64,000 bases of DNA from Bacteroidales bacterium (GTDB taxonomy: Bacteria > Bacteroidota > Bacteroidia > Bacteroidales > UBA6680): the NCBI GenBank assembly GCA_025210735.1, contig JAOARD010000043.1, forward strand, positions 96,609 to 160,608, read 5' to 3'. The notes under the pieces were generated by a model. The model was not told the origin of the DNA. It did no database searches and worked only from the letters and a program-made list of their open reading frames with translations. Within the stretch, counting starts at the first letter, position 1, and every line of letters begins with the position of its first letter. Below, one piece after another: positions 44,386-52,285 of the stretch. The position numbers and the translations under genes are program-made.

Positions 44386-45021
44386 ATGAAAAGACTTGAA
44401 CCGATATTAGCTGTTATAGCAGCCATATCACTTATACTAAAACTACTTTTGGTTCCTTACGCAGGAACAGTATTTACTATATCGTTATTTACTCTTGGTG
44501 TAATGTACTTTTATGCAGGTTGGATGATACTTAATGGCATAGGAATAAGAAGCGTGTTTAAAAGAGTATACTATGTAGGACTCTCTCCGTTAAGAATTAT
44601 TAGCACAATTGGATTGGGAGTTGGTATAGGATTTATGTGTAGCGGAACTCTACATAAAATTAACAGCTGGGCAATTGCTAATGAGATGATTGTTATTGGG
44701 TTGGTAGTAACTACAACAGCAGTTGCTATTCTCCATTTTAAATCATTAAAATCTACAGGTAAGCAGTTAAGGAATAATACCAGAAGGGTTGTTGTGGTGG
44801 CATGTTTAGCTCTGCTATCTCTGTCTGTATCAAAACTTACGTTTGCTAAGATAAACTATAAAGATCATCCCGGATTCTTAAAGGCATACGAGAACTATCT
44901 TGATAACCCTGATAGTATTGAAGCCTATAGAAAGTACGATATAGAGAGAAACAGAATGGCTCTCACTGAATATCAGTTTGAGCAGTATATGAAGAGTATT
45001 AACGAATCTGACCAAGAGTAA
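44386..45021 (+). CDS. Paralogous membrane protein 2 (GldL-like TM motif)
   Basis: The 211-residue protein shares length, helix layout and ends with the preceding gene (MKRLEPILAVIAAISLILKLLLVPYAGTVF; HPGFLKAYENYLDNPDSIEAYRKYDIERNRMALTEYQFEQYMKS). The motif region here reads GTLHKINSWAIANEMIVIG, so the FKI-WP pattern is less conserved. The APH-like gene follows within one base. Its function is unknown; probable inner-membrane protein. Confidence 0.65.
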   Translation: MKRLEPILAVIAAISLILKLLLVPYAGTVFTISLFTLGVMYFYAGWMILNGIGIRSVFKRVYYVGLSPLRIISTIGLGVGIGFMCSGTLHKINSWAIANEMIVIGLVVTTTAVAILHFKSLKSTGKQLRNNTRRVVVVACLALLSLSVSKLTFAKINYKDHPGFLKAYENYLDNPDSIEAYRKYDIERNRMALTEYQFEQYMKSINESDQE

Positions 45022-45022
45022 A

Positions 45023-45880
45023 ATGGACGTTACTGAGGATATTGTAAAGAGTCTTATAGAACAGCAGTTTGGCGATATGAAAAAACTGCCTGTAAGGTTT
45101 CTTGATTCAGGAGCAGATAACAACAACTACCTGTTGGGCAATCAGTATCTTGTAAGGTTACCAAAAGATAAAGATGCGGCGGCATTAATTAATAATGAGA
45201 TTAAATGGTTACCATATCTTCAGAACAGATTAAATATAGATATTCCGGTTCCGCACAGGGTAGGTGAACCAACAGATACCTTTCTGTGGAACTGGACAAT
45301 AACCCCTTGGTTTAGAGGCGATACTGCCGATATATCAGCAATAGACAACAGAGAGATATCTGTAGTAACAGATTTTCTTAAAACATTACACTCATACGCA
45401 CCAAAAGATGCACCAATAAATCCATACAGAGGTGTTGCACTTACAAAAAAAGCAGCCGATGTTCAGGAACGTATAAACAGATTAAAAACAAGAACAGACC
45501 TTATAACTAATAAAATTACACAGTTATGGGAAACTGCAATTAACGAACCTGTGCCTGAATATAAAACACTTATTCACGGCGATCTGCACCCTAAGAACAT
45601 AATTACCAGTAACCGAAAGATAAAAGCAGTAATAGATTGGGGAGACATTACAACAGGCGATCCGGCAAACGATATAGCAATACTATGGATGCTCTTTAAT
45701 GACAAAACAGCAATAAACAATGCACTAAAACAGTACGGAGCATCACAATCTCTTATAAACAGATCAATAGGCTGGGCTATATTCTTTGGCACACTATTTC
45801 TTGATACCGGACTTAATACAAACCCACAATACACAAACACAGGGCACCAAACACTAACCACCCTCAACAACCTTCTCTGA
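45023..45880 (+). CDS. Aminoglycoside phosphotransferase (APH)-family kinase-like protein
   Basis: The 285-residue protein has the APH/choline-kinase fold: a glycine-poor N-lobe (SGADNNNYLLGNQYLVRLPKDKDAAALINNEIKWLP), the catalytic HGDLHPKNI (His185, Asp187) and metal-binding DWGD (Asp205). Such enzymes phosphorylate aminoglycosides, macrolides, homoserine or methylthioribose; resistance cannot be inferred from fold alone. It starts one base after the preceding stop. Its 3' half has markedly C-over-G composition on this strand, unlike the genes before it. Confidence 0.85.
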   Translation: MDVTEDIVKSLIEQQFGDMKKLPVRFLDSGADNNNYLLGNQYLVRLPKDKDAAALINNEIKWLPYLQNRLNIDIPVPHRVGEPTDTFLWNWTITPWFRGDTADISAIDNREISVVTDFLKTLHSYAPKDAPINPYRGVALTKKAADVQERINRLKTRTDLITNKITQLWETAINEPVPEYKTLIHGDLHPKNIITSNRKIKAVIDWGDITTGDPANDIAILWMLFNDKTAINNALKQYGASQSLINRSIGWAIFFGTLFLDTGLNTNPQYTNTGHQTLTTLNNLL

Positions 45881-46017
45881 AATTCTGCAATCATGAAATC
45901 CTGAAATCTTGTAATCCTGTCCCAATCCTGTAATCCTGTCTCAATCCTGCAATCCTGTTATCTTGTCATCCTGTCCCCAATCCTGAAATCTTGTAATCTT
46001 GTAATCTTGTTCTAGCC
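45881..46017 (+). repeat. Degenerate 7-8-nt tandem repeats (AATCCTGT/AATCTTGT)
   Basis: Between the APH stop and the PH-domain gene about 14 imperfect units of AATCYTGT, some spaced by CCC or CTC, cover the whole gap. They carry stops in all frames and are not coding. Confidence 0.85.
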
Positions 46018-46074
46018 TTGCAAACCTCTTTTAATTCTGTTAATTTTGGTAATTACGTAATTCAGCAAAATGAT

Positions 46075-46599
46075 ATGAGCAGCAGACTATTTACAAACAA
46101 CCAGATAGATATTACCGAAATACCCGATACAAGTCAGATAATATATACCGGACTTAAAACATCATATAAATCGGTAATGAATATACGCACAGTAATATTC
46201 TTACTTATTCTGGTTGCAGCCACAGGAGTAACCCTATACATAAATACCCTTTTAACAACAATGTTTCTGTATATAGCAGCCCCGGCATTTATAATTGCAG
46301 CAACACTCTTTATTGCACTTAACATAAAAATGTTTAACTACATGGGCTATGCAGTAAGAGAAAACGATATCCTATTCAAAAAAGGGTTTATATGGAGAAA
46401 GACCATTGCAGTACCATTTAATCGCATACAACACCTTGAGGTTAAACAGGGAGTGCTCTCAAAAATATTTAAAGTATCTACAGTAGTTATATTTACCGCA
46501 GGAGGAAACACCGGAGACCTTACCATTCCCGGAATAGCGCCGGAAGAGTCAGAGAAGATACGTGCTTTTGTAATGGATAAAATATCAAAGAATGAGTAA
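46075..46599 (+). CDS. PH domain-containing membrane protein (YdbS-like)
   Basis: From the ATG at 46075 the protein has 174 residues: two membrane helices (IRTVIFLLILVAATGVTLYI; LYIAAPAFIIAATLFIAL) followed by a bacterial PH (bPH2) domain (YAVRENDILFKKGFIWRKTIAVPFNRIQHLEVKQGVLSKIFKVSTVVIFTAGG). An in-frame TTG at 46018 lies within the tandem repeats and is unlikely. It overlaps the next gene by 8 bp, so the two are translated together, as in ydbS-ydbT. The role of the family is unclear. Confidence 0.85.
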   Translation: MSSRLFTNNQIDITEIPDTSQIIYTGLKTSYKSVMNIRTVIFLLILVAATGVTLYINTLLTTMFLYIAAPAFIIAATLFIALNIKMFNYMGYAVRENDILFKKGFIWRKTIAVPFNRIQHLEVKQGVLSKIFKVSTVVIFTAGGNTGDLTIPGIAPEESEKIRAFVMDKISKNE

Positions 46600-48094
46600 C
46601 GTTGATCTTACAAAACCATCCAGACAGAATATTGCTGGGCTTATACTGGTTCTGATAAACTCTCTGCGCTCATTCTTCTCAAGATTCTTTCCGTTGCTGA
46701 TTATATTTATCTTCAAAAAAGATCTCTATAATCAGTACAAAACAACTATAATACTTGGTGCCATTGCTATAGTAATACTACTAATAATAAACGCAATACT
46801 GTACTACCTCAACTTCTGGTTCTATATAGAGGGCGATCAGTTTGTTTTACGCAAAGGATACATAAACAAAAAAAACATACAGATACCGCTTGATAGAATT
46901 CAGAGCATAAATATAAAACAGAATGTAGTTCAGCGATTTCTTAAGATTGTTAGCCTAGAGATAGATACTGCCGGATCGGCAAACAAAGAGGTTAAGATAA
47001 TTGCCCTTAAAAAGGAGCAGGCGGATGAGATAAAACAGTATCTTCTTTACAACAAACAGAACAACGATACCACAGATGAGGCAGAAGAGAATATTAAGGT
47101 AGAGGAGGTATCAGAAGATGAGGAGGTGACCAAACTAACTGTATCTGATCTTATAAAGGTTGCCTTTAGCTCAAACATGTTTAAAGCAGGGCTTATTGTT
47201 ACGTCAACCCTTTATGGTTTTTACGACAGATACAAATCGTACATTACATCGCACTATCAGGATCAGCTAGATAATATAGAACAGACATTTGATGGTAGCG
47301 CAATAATGCCGTTTGTAATGCTGCTGTTATTGTTTGTAGTAGTATCGGTTATAGTATCACTAATAAGTACAGTAGTAAAATATTACGATCTCTCATTTGT
47401 AAAGAATCAACGTGGTTTTCAGATTATATGCGGACTACTTAACCGACGCCAGATATTTGTACCACGCAATAAAATACAGATATACTCATATACAATAAAT
47501 CCGGTTAGACGACTATTTGATATTGTTACAGTAAAGATAAAACAGGCATCGGGTAACGATGTAAAAGAGAAAAATGCAATAAGCATACCCGGATGTAAAA
47601 CAGAGAGTAACCGCAATATAATAGATACAATATTTACCAATGCACACAATCAGGACTATTCGCACCACAAAGTATCATCGTACTACTTTATAAGACTATG
47701 GTTTATTATGGCTCTGTTGCCTATGATTACAGTGCCCTGGTTTATACAGAGCTATACACTATATGCCGCAATAATTGGTTTTGTGGTGTGGTTTATACCA
47801 GTATCGGTTATGGTATATCTGGCATCAAAAAAACGAGGTATAGAGGTTTCAGAAGATTATATGATACTACAGAGTGGAGCAATAAGTACTGAGCGTAAAA
47901 TTGTAGAGCTGTACAAAATACAGTCGGTTAAATACAGACAATCGGTATTTATGAAGCGCAGAGGAGTGGCAAGTCTTCAGTTTGTTACAGCCTCGGGTAA
48001 TATAACAGTTCCGTTTATAAACTCTGGTGTAGCAACAGATCTTTACAACTACACACTATATAAAATTCAGACAACCAACAAAGAGTGGATGTAG
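46592..48094 (+). CDS. PH domain-containing membrane protein (YdbT-like)
   Basis: The 500-residue protein has repeated bPH2 domains after membrane segments: WFYIEGDQFVLRKGYINKKNIQIPLDRIQSINIKQNVVQRFLKIVSLEIDTAG (about 75-135), LSFVKNQRGFQIICGLLNRRQIFVPRNKIQIYSYTINPVRRLF (about 265-310), and a third near the C-terminus (YMILQSGAISTERKIVELYKIQSVKYRQSVFMKRRGVASLQFVTASG). Six or so hydrophobic helices lie between. It overlaps the YdbS-like gene by 8 bp. Base composition is C-rich relative to neighbouring + strand genes. Confidence 0.85.
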   Translation: MSNVDLTKPSRQNIAGLILVLINSLRSFFSRFFPLLIIFIFKKDLYNQYKTTIILGAIAIVILLIINAILYYLNFWFYIEGDQFVLRKGYINKKNIQIPLDRIQSINIKQNVVQRFLKIVSLEIDTAGSANKEVKIIALKKEQADEIKQYLLYNKQNNDTTDEAEENIKVEEVSEDEEVTKLTVSDLIKVAFSSNMFKAGLIVTSTLYGFYDRYKSYITSHYQDQLDNIEQTFDGSAIMPFVMLLLLFVVVSVIVSLISTVVKYYDLSFVKNQRGFQIICGLLNRRQIFVPRNKIQIYSYTINPVRRLFDIVTVKIKQASGNDVKEKNAISIPGCKTESNRNIIDTIFTNAHNQDYSHHKVSSYYFIRLWFIMALLPMITVPWFIQSYTLYAAIIGFVVWFIPVSVMVYLASKKRGIEVSEDYMILQSGAISTERKIVELYKIQSVKYRQSVFMKRRGVASLQFVTASGNITVPFINSGVATDLYNYTLYKIQTTNKEWM

Positions 48095-48113
48095 ATATCA
48101 TTAATGATTGATA

Positions 48114-48145
48114 ATAAAAAAAGCCGGAAGATTAACCTCCGGCTT
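48114..48145 (-). terminator. Terminator of the MaoC-like gene
   Basis: AAGCCGGA and TCCGGCTT pair with a short internal mismatch; on the minus strand a run of seven T follows. Little T follows on the + strand. Confidence 0.8.
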
Positions 48146-48167
48146 CAATATCTTGTAATATAACCTA

Positions 48168-48632
48168 TTAGTTAAAGTGATAAAGAAATACGATATCAGC
48201 ATCGTATGCACTCTTCTTTTTCCCGTCAACCTCCATTTTTACAGTCATCTGAGCTTTAGTTATACCTCTCAGGTTCTGAATACTTTTTAGCTTTACACGT
48301 ATTCTAACGCTGCTGTCAACCAAAACAGGTTCACCAAACTTAAGCTTCTCAATACCATAGTTTACCATCATCTTTACATTTCTGATGTCAACCAACTGAT
48401 CCCACATATACGGAAGCAGCGATACTGTAAGATATCCGTGTGCAATTGTTTTCTTAAAAGGGGTCTCTCTCTCGGCTCTTGCCGGATCTGTATGTATCCA
48501 CTGATGATCTATTGTTGCCTCTGCAAATTGATTAATCTGATCCTGGGTTATCTTAAAATAAGGCGAAACACCAATCTCTTTTCCTTCAAAAGCAGCCAGT
48601 TCATCATGACTGTTAATGACTATTTTTTCCAT
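48168..48632 (-). CDS. MaoC-family (hotdog fold) dehydratase
   Basis: The 154-residue protein has the MaoC/R-specific enoyl-CoA hydratase pattern: VSPYFKITQDQINQFAEATIDHQWIHTDPARAERETPFKKTIAHGYLTVSLLPYM, with catalytic-type Asp/His around DHQWIHTDP and the hydratase GYL loop. It likely hydrates or dehydrates acyl-CoA thioesters. Monocistronic with its own terminator. Confidence 0.92.
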   Translation of the reverse strand: MEKIVINSHDELAAFEGKEIGVSPYFKITQDQINQFAEATIDHQWIHTDPARAERETPFKKTIAHGYLTVSLLPYMWDQLVDIRNVKMMVNYGIEKLKFGEPVLVDSSVRIRVKLKSIQNLRGITKAQMTVKMEVDGKKKSAYDADIVFLYHFN

Positions 48633-48845
48633 TATCGATATTTAAATTGTAATTCGTAATATAAAATTATGAAAATTTTACTTACCGTATAACATTAAAA
48701 TATAAAAAATATTGTGTTTGGTAATCATTAAGATAGATAATTCTATGAAGACAGTAAATAGGATAGTAGTTTCTTTACTATTTAAGTAACCTATCTTAAT
48801 AGGTGTATTATTTAAGATATTGAAAACAGGCAATTAGATTATGAT

Positions 48846-49742
48846 TTAATCTGGCGATATATTCTTGAGTATATTATTGTTTTTCTCTGTTGCAAACCAA
48901 TATCTGACATTTAGATTCTTAATATTATTGTAATCAATAACAAATATATTACTATTAAATTCATAAAATTCTGAATCCTTCTCTCCACTTGGTTTAAACG
49001 ATCTTCTAAATGAGTTGTATAATGTAATCTTGTCAAGCTTATTTTTCTTCGATAAAAAATACTCATAAACAGAACCTCTGTATAATATCAATCCTTCTTG
49101 TGTTTCAACCAGTGCATCTATTTTTGTAAAAAGCATATTCTGGCTTTTTATCTCATCTGAAAGTTTTATAAGCTGATATTTTAGAATGGCTAAAATAGTC
49201 TGACCTCTATCATTAGTTGCATTATTGGGAAGTTTATTTTTAAGCTCTCTTATTTTTTGTTTCACTTTTTTCCTTTCAGCCTTTAGCTCTTTATTTTTCT
49301 CAAATAGATAATATCTGCCAGACAAAATGTTATCCCATTCACTTGTAATAGGAAAGTATGGAGTACTTATGTCCCAAAATCTTTTAATGGCGATTTTCTT
49401 AAGTGTAATGGCAACAAAAGAGGCTGTTACAGATTGAATGATAATGTATAGTATTGATATATATACAGATTTTTTGATAATGATAAAATCCAGTTTGTCC
49501 TTTTCACCAATAATTAAAAAGTAAAGATGATCTAGGTGGATACTTAGACTGAGAATATAGTCGCAAATAAATAACCCTAAACCGTGAATTATAATTGAAG
49601 CAATTAGTATAAAACCAATTTCAGCTTTTAGAGATGTTTCTAATGGATTTTCAAAAGAATCAGATTTAATAATAAAGGTTCTAAAAAGAATACCAGGAAG
49701 GAACAGTGTAATTAATATAATAGAACTTAAGGCTATATTCAT
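48846..49742 (-). CDS. Membrane protein of unknown function with coiled coil
   Basis: The 298-residue protein has an N-terminal helix, two or three more membrane segments (residues 40-66, 90-115), a strongly charged coiled coil (KNKELKAERKKVKQKIRELKNKL, about 150-172) and a cytoplasmic C-terminal region. The 89-residue gene before it ends in TAATG at 49740-49744, so stop and start overlap and translation is coupled. I recognise no family. It borders a repeat-rich region. Confidence 0.6.
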   Translation of the reverse strand: MNIALSSIILITLFLPGILFRTFIIKSDSFENPLETSLKAEIGFILIASIIIHGLGLFICDYILSLSIHLDHLYFLIIGEKDKLDFIIIKKSVYISILYIIIQSVTASFVAITLKKIAIKRFWDISTPYFPITSEWDNILSGRYYLFEKNKELKAERKKVKQKIRELKNKLPNNATNDRGQTILAILKYQLIKLSDEIKSQNMLFTKIDALVETQEGLILYRGSVYEYFLSKKNKLDKITLYNSFRRSFKPSGEKDSEFYEFNSNIFVIDYNNIKNLNVRYWFATEKNNNILKNISPD

Positions 49743-50011
49743 TATATAAGTCCTGCCATATATTTATCTGCCTCCGCTAAAATCTCCCCTGTTTCTGAAA
49801 TAATCTGTCTGTAATCATCTTTTGAGATAATATATTGTTTTCCGTCAATGGTAACTTCTACATTTTCAATGGTTTTACCAGATTTCATAATCTTGGCAAT
49901 CTTCTCCTGCGCAGTTCTGGAATTGAAAAATAATCTTGATATCTCTGTTAATTGAGCTTTCATACTGTAAAGATAAATAAATATCAGAATCAATGCAATC
50001 TTGATAATCAA
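49742..50011 (-). CDS. Small protein with possible membrane anchor, coupled to the preceding-listed gene
   Basis: The 89-residue frame opens MIIKIALILIFIYLYSMKAQ, a hydrophobic stretch; a second ATG (residue 17, 49963) would give a soluble 73-residue protein (MKAQLTEISRLFFNSRTAQEKIAK). The rest is a small alpha/beta protein (VEVTIDGKQYIISKDDYRQIISETGEILAEADKYM). It is translationally coupled to the 298-residue gene. Which start is used is undecided; no family recognised. Confidence 0.55.
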   Translation of the reverse strand: MIIKIALILIFIYLYSMKAQLTEISRLFFNSRTAQEKIAKIMKSGKTIENVEVTIDGKQYIISKDDYRQIISETGEILAEADKYMAGLI

Positions 50012-51177
50012 ATTAAGGTTAATTTCTGATTATTAATTACTAAATATTAGTATTACTCGATTTTCTTATGTTAGATAATAAGTGATCCAATTAAAGAAGC
50101 ATCTGAAAAGTCACAGGCACAATCTTAACAGTAAAATTGAGGCTAATGAGTGCTTTAGACTCTATCCTGTAAGTAGAATGAAGTCTGATGAACTCATTAG
50201 GCTTAAACCTGACGTTAAAATAAACCCTAAAGCATATCGGAGAGATGATTCTATTGTCGGGATTAGCACAAACGTAGTTAGTAGAGACAAACCGAAAAGG
50301 AAAACTTGCTCTATGACTGGCATATGGTCAACTTTGACTATAAAATGGCTTCTGTGCCGGGCACAGAGATCAACCCAACAAAAAGATGACTCTAAAGACT
50401 TTTATTAAAGTGGTTTATTTTATGGATGTCTGTTTTAATAAATTTCCTTAGTTGTACAGATATTATATGATGTCGGGATATTGCAACGGGTTGGTGTCCG
50501 AGCTACAAGCTCGAACCAGCACCTGAGTAGCGATCTCTTAGCGTAGTCAGAGGAGGAATAATGAAGACTAATATTGTGATTACTGAGGTAGGGTGTATAT
50601 GAAAACATGTCTCGCTTAGAGTAGAGCGGATGGAATAGGTTTTTACATTGGTATTGCAGCGAGCTGTATAACTAAAACTAGCAAGCTCGAACCAGCTAAT
50701 GGAGTGATCTCTTAGCGTAGTTTGGGGGCGAATAATTAAGGCTGATATTATGATTACTGAGGTAGGGTGTATATGAAAACATGTCTCGCTTAGAGTAGAG
50801 CGGATGGATTTATCAACCCATTCTGCTGGTTTGAGCCGATAGCTCTGCTGGTTCGAGCGCTGGTTCGAGCTGATAGCTCGGACCGACCCCGCTTCATTTC
50901 CGGAGGTAGTTTGTTTTATGGATGTCTGTTTTAGTAGTTTGCTTAGATGTATGGATATATGATGTCGGTATATTGCAAAGGGTTGGTGTCCGAGCTACAA
51001 GCAGGAACCAGCTAATGGAGCAATAATCAAAAAAAATAATAATAAAATTGACTTTTAGTATAAATATCCATAACTTGAATAAAGTTGAAATTTAAAACAC
51101 AAATAACCAGGACTTAACCAACTAAACAGAACTATATTCCATACAAGATTTATTATTAACCAATAAATTCAGAAAAG
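50012..51177. other. 1.17-kb gap without a convincing gene
   Basis: 50012-50410 holds AT-rich sequence and one open frame of 108 codons beginning only with GTG and having no recognisable domain; I do not call it. 50411-51030 is the repeat cluster listed separately, and 51040-51177 is the AT-rich upstream region of the next gene. Confidence 0.6.
50411..51030 (+). repeat. Repeat cluster with two perfect 57-nt copies and GCTGGTTCGAGC modules
   Basis: 50578-50634 and 50752-50808 are identical over 57 nt (start GATTACTGAGGTAGGG). GATCTCTTAGCGTAGT precedes both. 50411-50520 and 50909-51014 share another ~100-nt block containing TTTTATGGATGTCTGTTTTA and GGTTGGTGTCCGAGCTACAA. GCTGGTTCGAGC motifs and their reverse complement recur, able to form GAGCT-ACA-AGCTC hairpins. 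No coding frame persists. Confidence 0.8.
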
Positions 51178-51894
51178 ATGAAAAGACCCTTACGAATTTA
51201 CTCTAATGCAAATATTAGCGATATAAACTATGCGCTGGGAAATATACTTATTGCAATAGAGAATAATCCTGTTGGAAACGATACTTATTTTCTTCTGGTA
51301 AAAGATAAGTTAACCTCTGATTATAATTTGCTTACAGAGGTTATAAATCAGGAGAAGATAAAATCTGATTTGTCTGATGAAGATAAGAGTAGAGACGACT
51401 CAACACGTGCTCTCTATTATATTTCTCGCGGACTTACCTACTCACAAAATATTAAAGAGCGCGAAAATGCTACGCTGATATTTAATATTATGGAACGTAA
51501 TACGCTTGACGTTGTAAACCTGCCTTATAGCGAACAGACTGTTGCTCTTGATTCAATGCTAAAAGACCTTGATGCACCAAATATTATTGATACAATTAAT
51601 GAGAACTTTAACTTTCTTACAAAATATATTGATAACCTTAAGAAATCGGTTGCTGAATGGAAAGAGGCTGAACAGAAAGCGTTTGAAAATGGCAGAGAGA
51701 CAGCAAAGCCTGCATACAGATTGTGTATTGAGCTACGCAATGTGATTAATGATGAATTTCTGGTATATATTAAAGCTATGGCAGTGGCAAACCCTGCTGT
51801 ATACAAAAAATTAGAGGAGCAGATAAGGTCTATAGTTGACTATACAAATAAAAGAATAAGTAGTCGTAAATCGACTACTAAAAAAGATATGTAG
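51178..51894 (+). CDS. DUF6261-like protein of unknown function
   Basis: The 238-residue protein is helical and polar throughout, without signal peptide. The LTEVINQEKIKSDLSDEDKSRDDSTRALYYISRGL segment matches the layout I associate with the Bacteroidales DUF6261 family (xxD-x-x-RD motif after a linker), and it ends in a Lys/Ser-rich tail (RISSRKSTTKKDM). DUF6261 genes often occur near repeats. The function is unknown; the family call is moderate. Confidence 0.5.
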   Translation: MKRPLRIYSNANISDINYALGNILIAIENNPVGNDTYFLLVKDKLTSDYNLLTEVINQEKIKSDLSDEDKSRDDSTRALYYISRGLTYSQNIKERENATLIFNIMERNTLDVVNLPYSEQTVALDSMLKDLDAPNIIDTINENFNFLTKYIDNLKKSVAEWKEAEQKAFENGRETAKPAYRLCIELRNVINDEFLVYIKAMAVANPAVYKKLEEQIRSIVDYTNKRISSRKSTTKKDM

Positions 51895-51938
51895 AAGAAT
51901 GTTTGTATTATAAGAATTACTGGAGTTTAATGTTTGGT

Positions 51939-51982
51939 ATCCCGTATATTCTCTGTTTAAGAGTTTTGCGGGGTATTTTTTG
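51939..51982 (+). terminator. Possible terminator after the DUF6261-like gene
   Basis: ATCCCGT and GCGGGGT can pair (with G-U) around a 22-nt loop, followed by ATTTTTTG. The rest of the gap to 52285 shows only a -7 element, TAGATTTG, at 52236-52243, for the next gene. Confidence 0.45.
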
Positions 51983-52285
51983 TAATCGTTTTTTGAGGTT
52001 ATCTGCTTACCCTGTTTTTTTATGTTAATCGTAAAAAAAATGCAAATGTGGTGCAAGTTTTATTAAAGAGTAGTGTCATAGCATACAGAAGAGACAAGTA
52101 GAGTGTTAAAACAAACCGGATAATGGCTGTATGAATGCGCCGAATATGTTTAGAGATGCTTTAAATTACCTTTTGGTAGACAAAATATCCTGATCTGTAT
52201 ATCGCTTTTTAATGTCTCATTACAATAATGCAAATTAGATTTGAAATTTAAAACTGATAATAAATACACTAAATCAATATACTAT

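Noticed and set aside
13177..44388. The repeated leader elements as a CRISPR array
   Set aside because: The copies are kilobases apart, not regularly spaced, contain no spacers, and each is joined to a gene start; no cas genes are present.
45023..45880. Antibiotic-resistance gene (aminoglycoside phosphotransferase)
   Set aside because: The APH fold covers many non-resistance kinases; nothing in the context (no integron or transposon) supports resistance, so only the fold is called.
46018..46074. Upstream TTG start for the YdbS-like gene
   Set aside because: It starts within the octamer repeat array and the first family-like residues begin at the ATG at 46075.
50082..50408. 108-codon + strand open frame
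   Set aside because: It begins only with GTG, shows no recognisable domain, has no promoter, and lies in a repeat-rich gap; I treat it as chance or a decayed fragment.
52241..52285. Upstream TTG start for the outer-membrane barrel protein
   Set aside because: It overlaps the -7 element TAGATTTG and would precede a good signal peptide by 15 residues; the ATG at 52286 is preferred.
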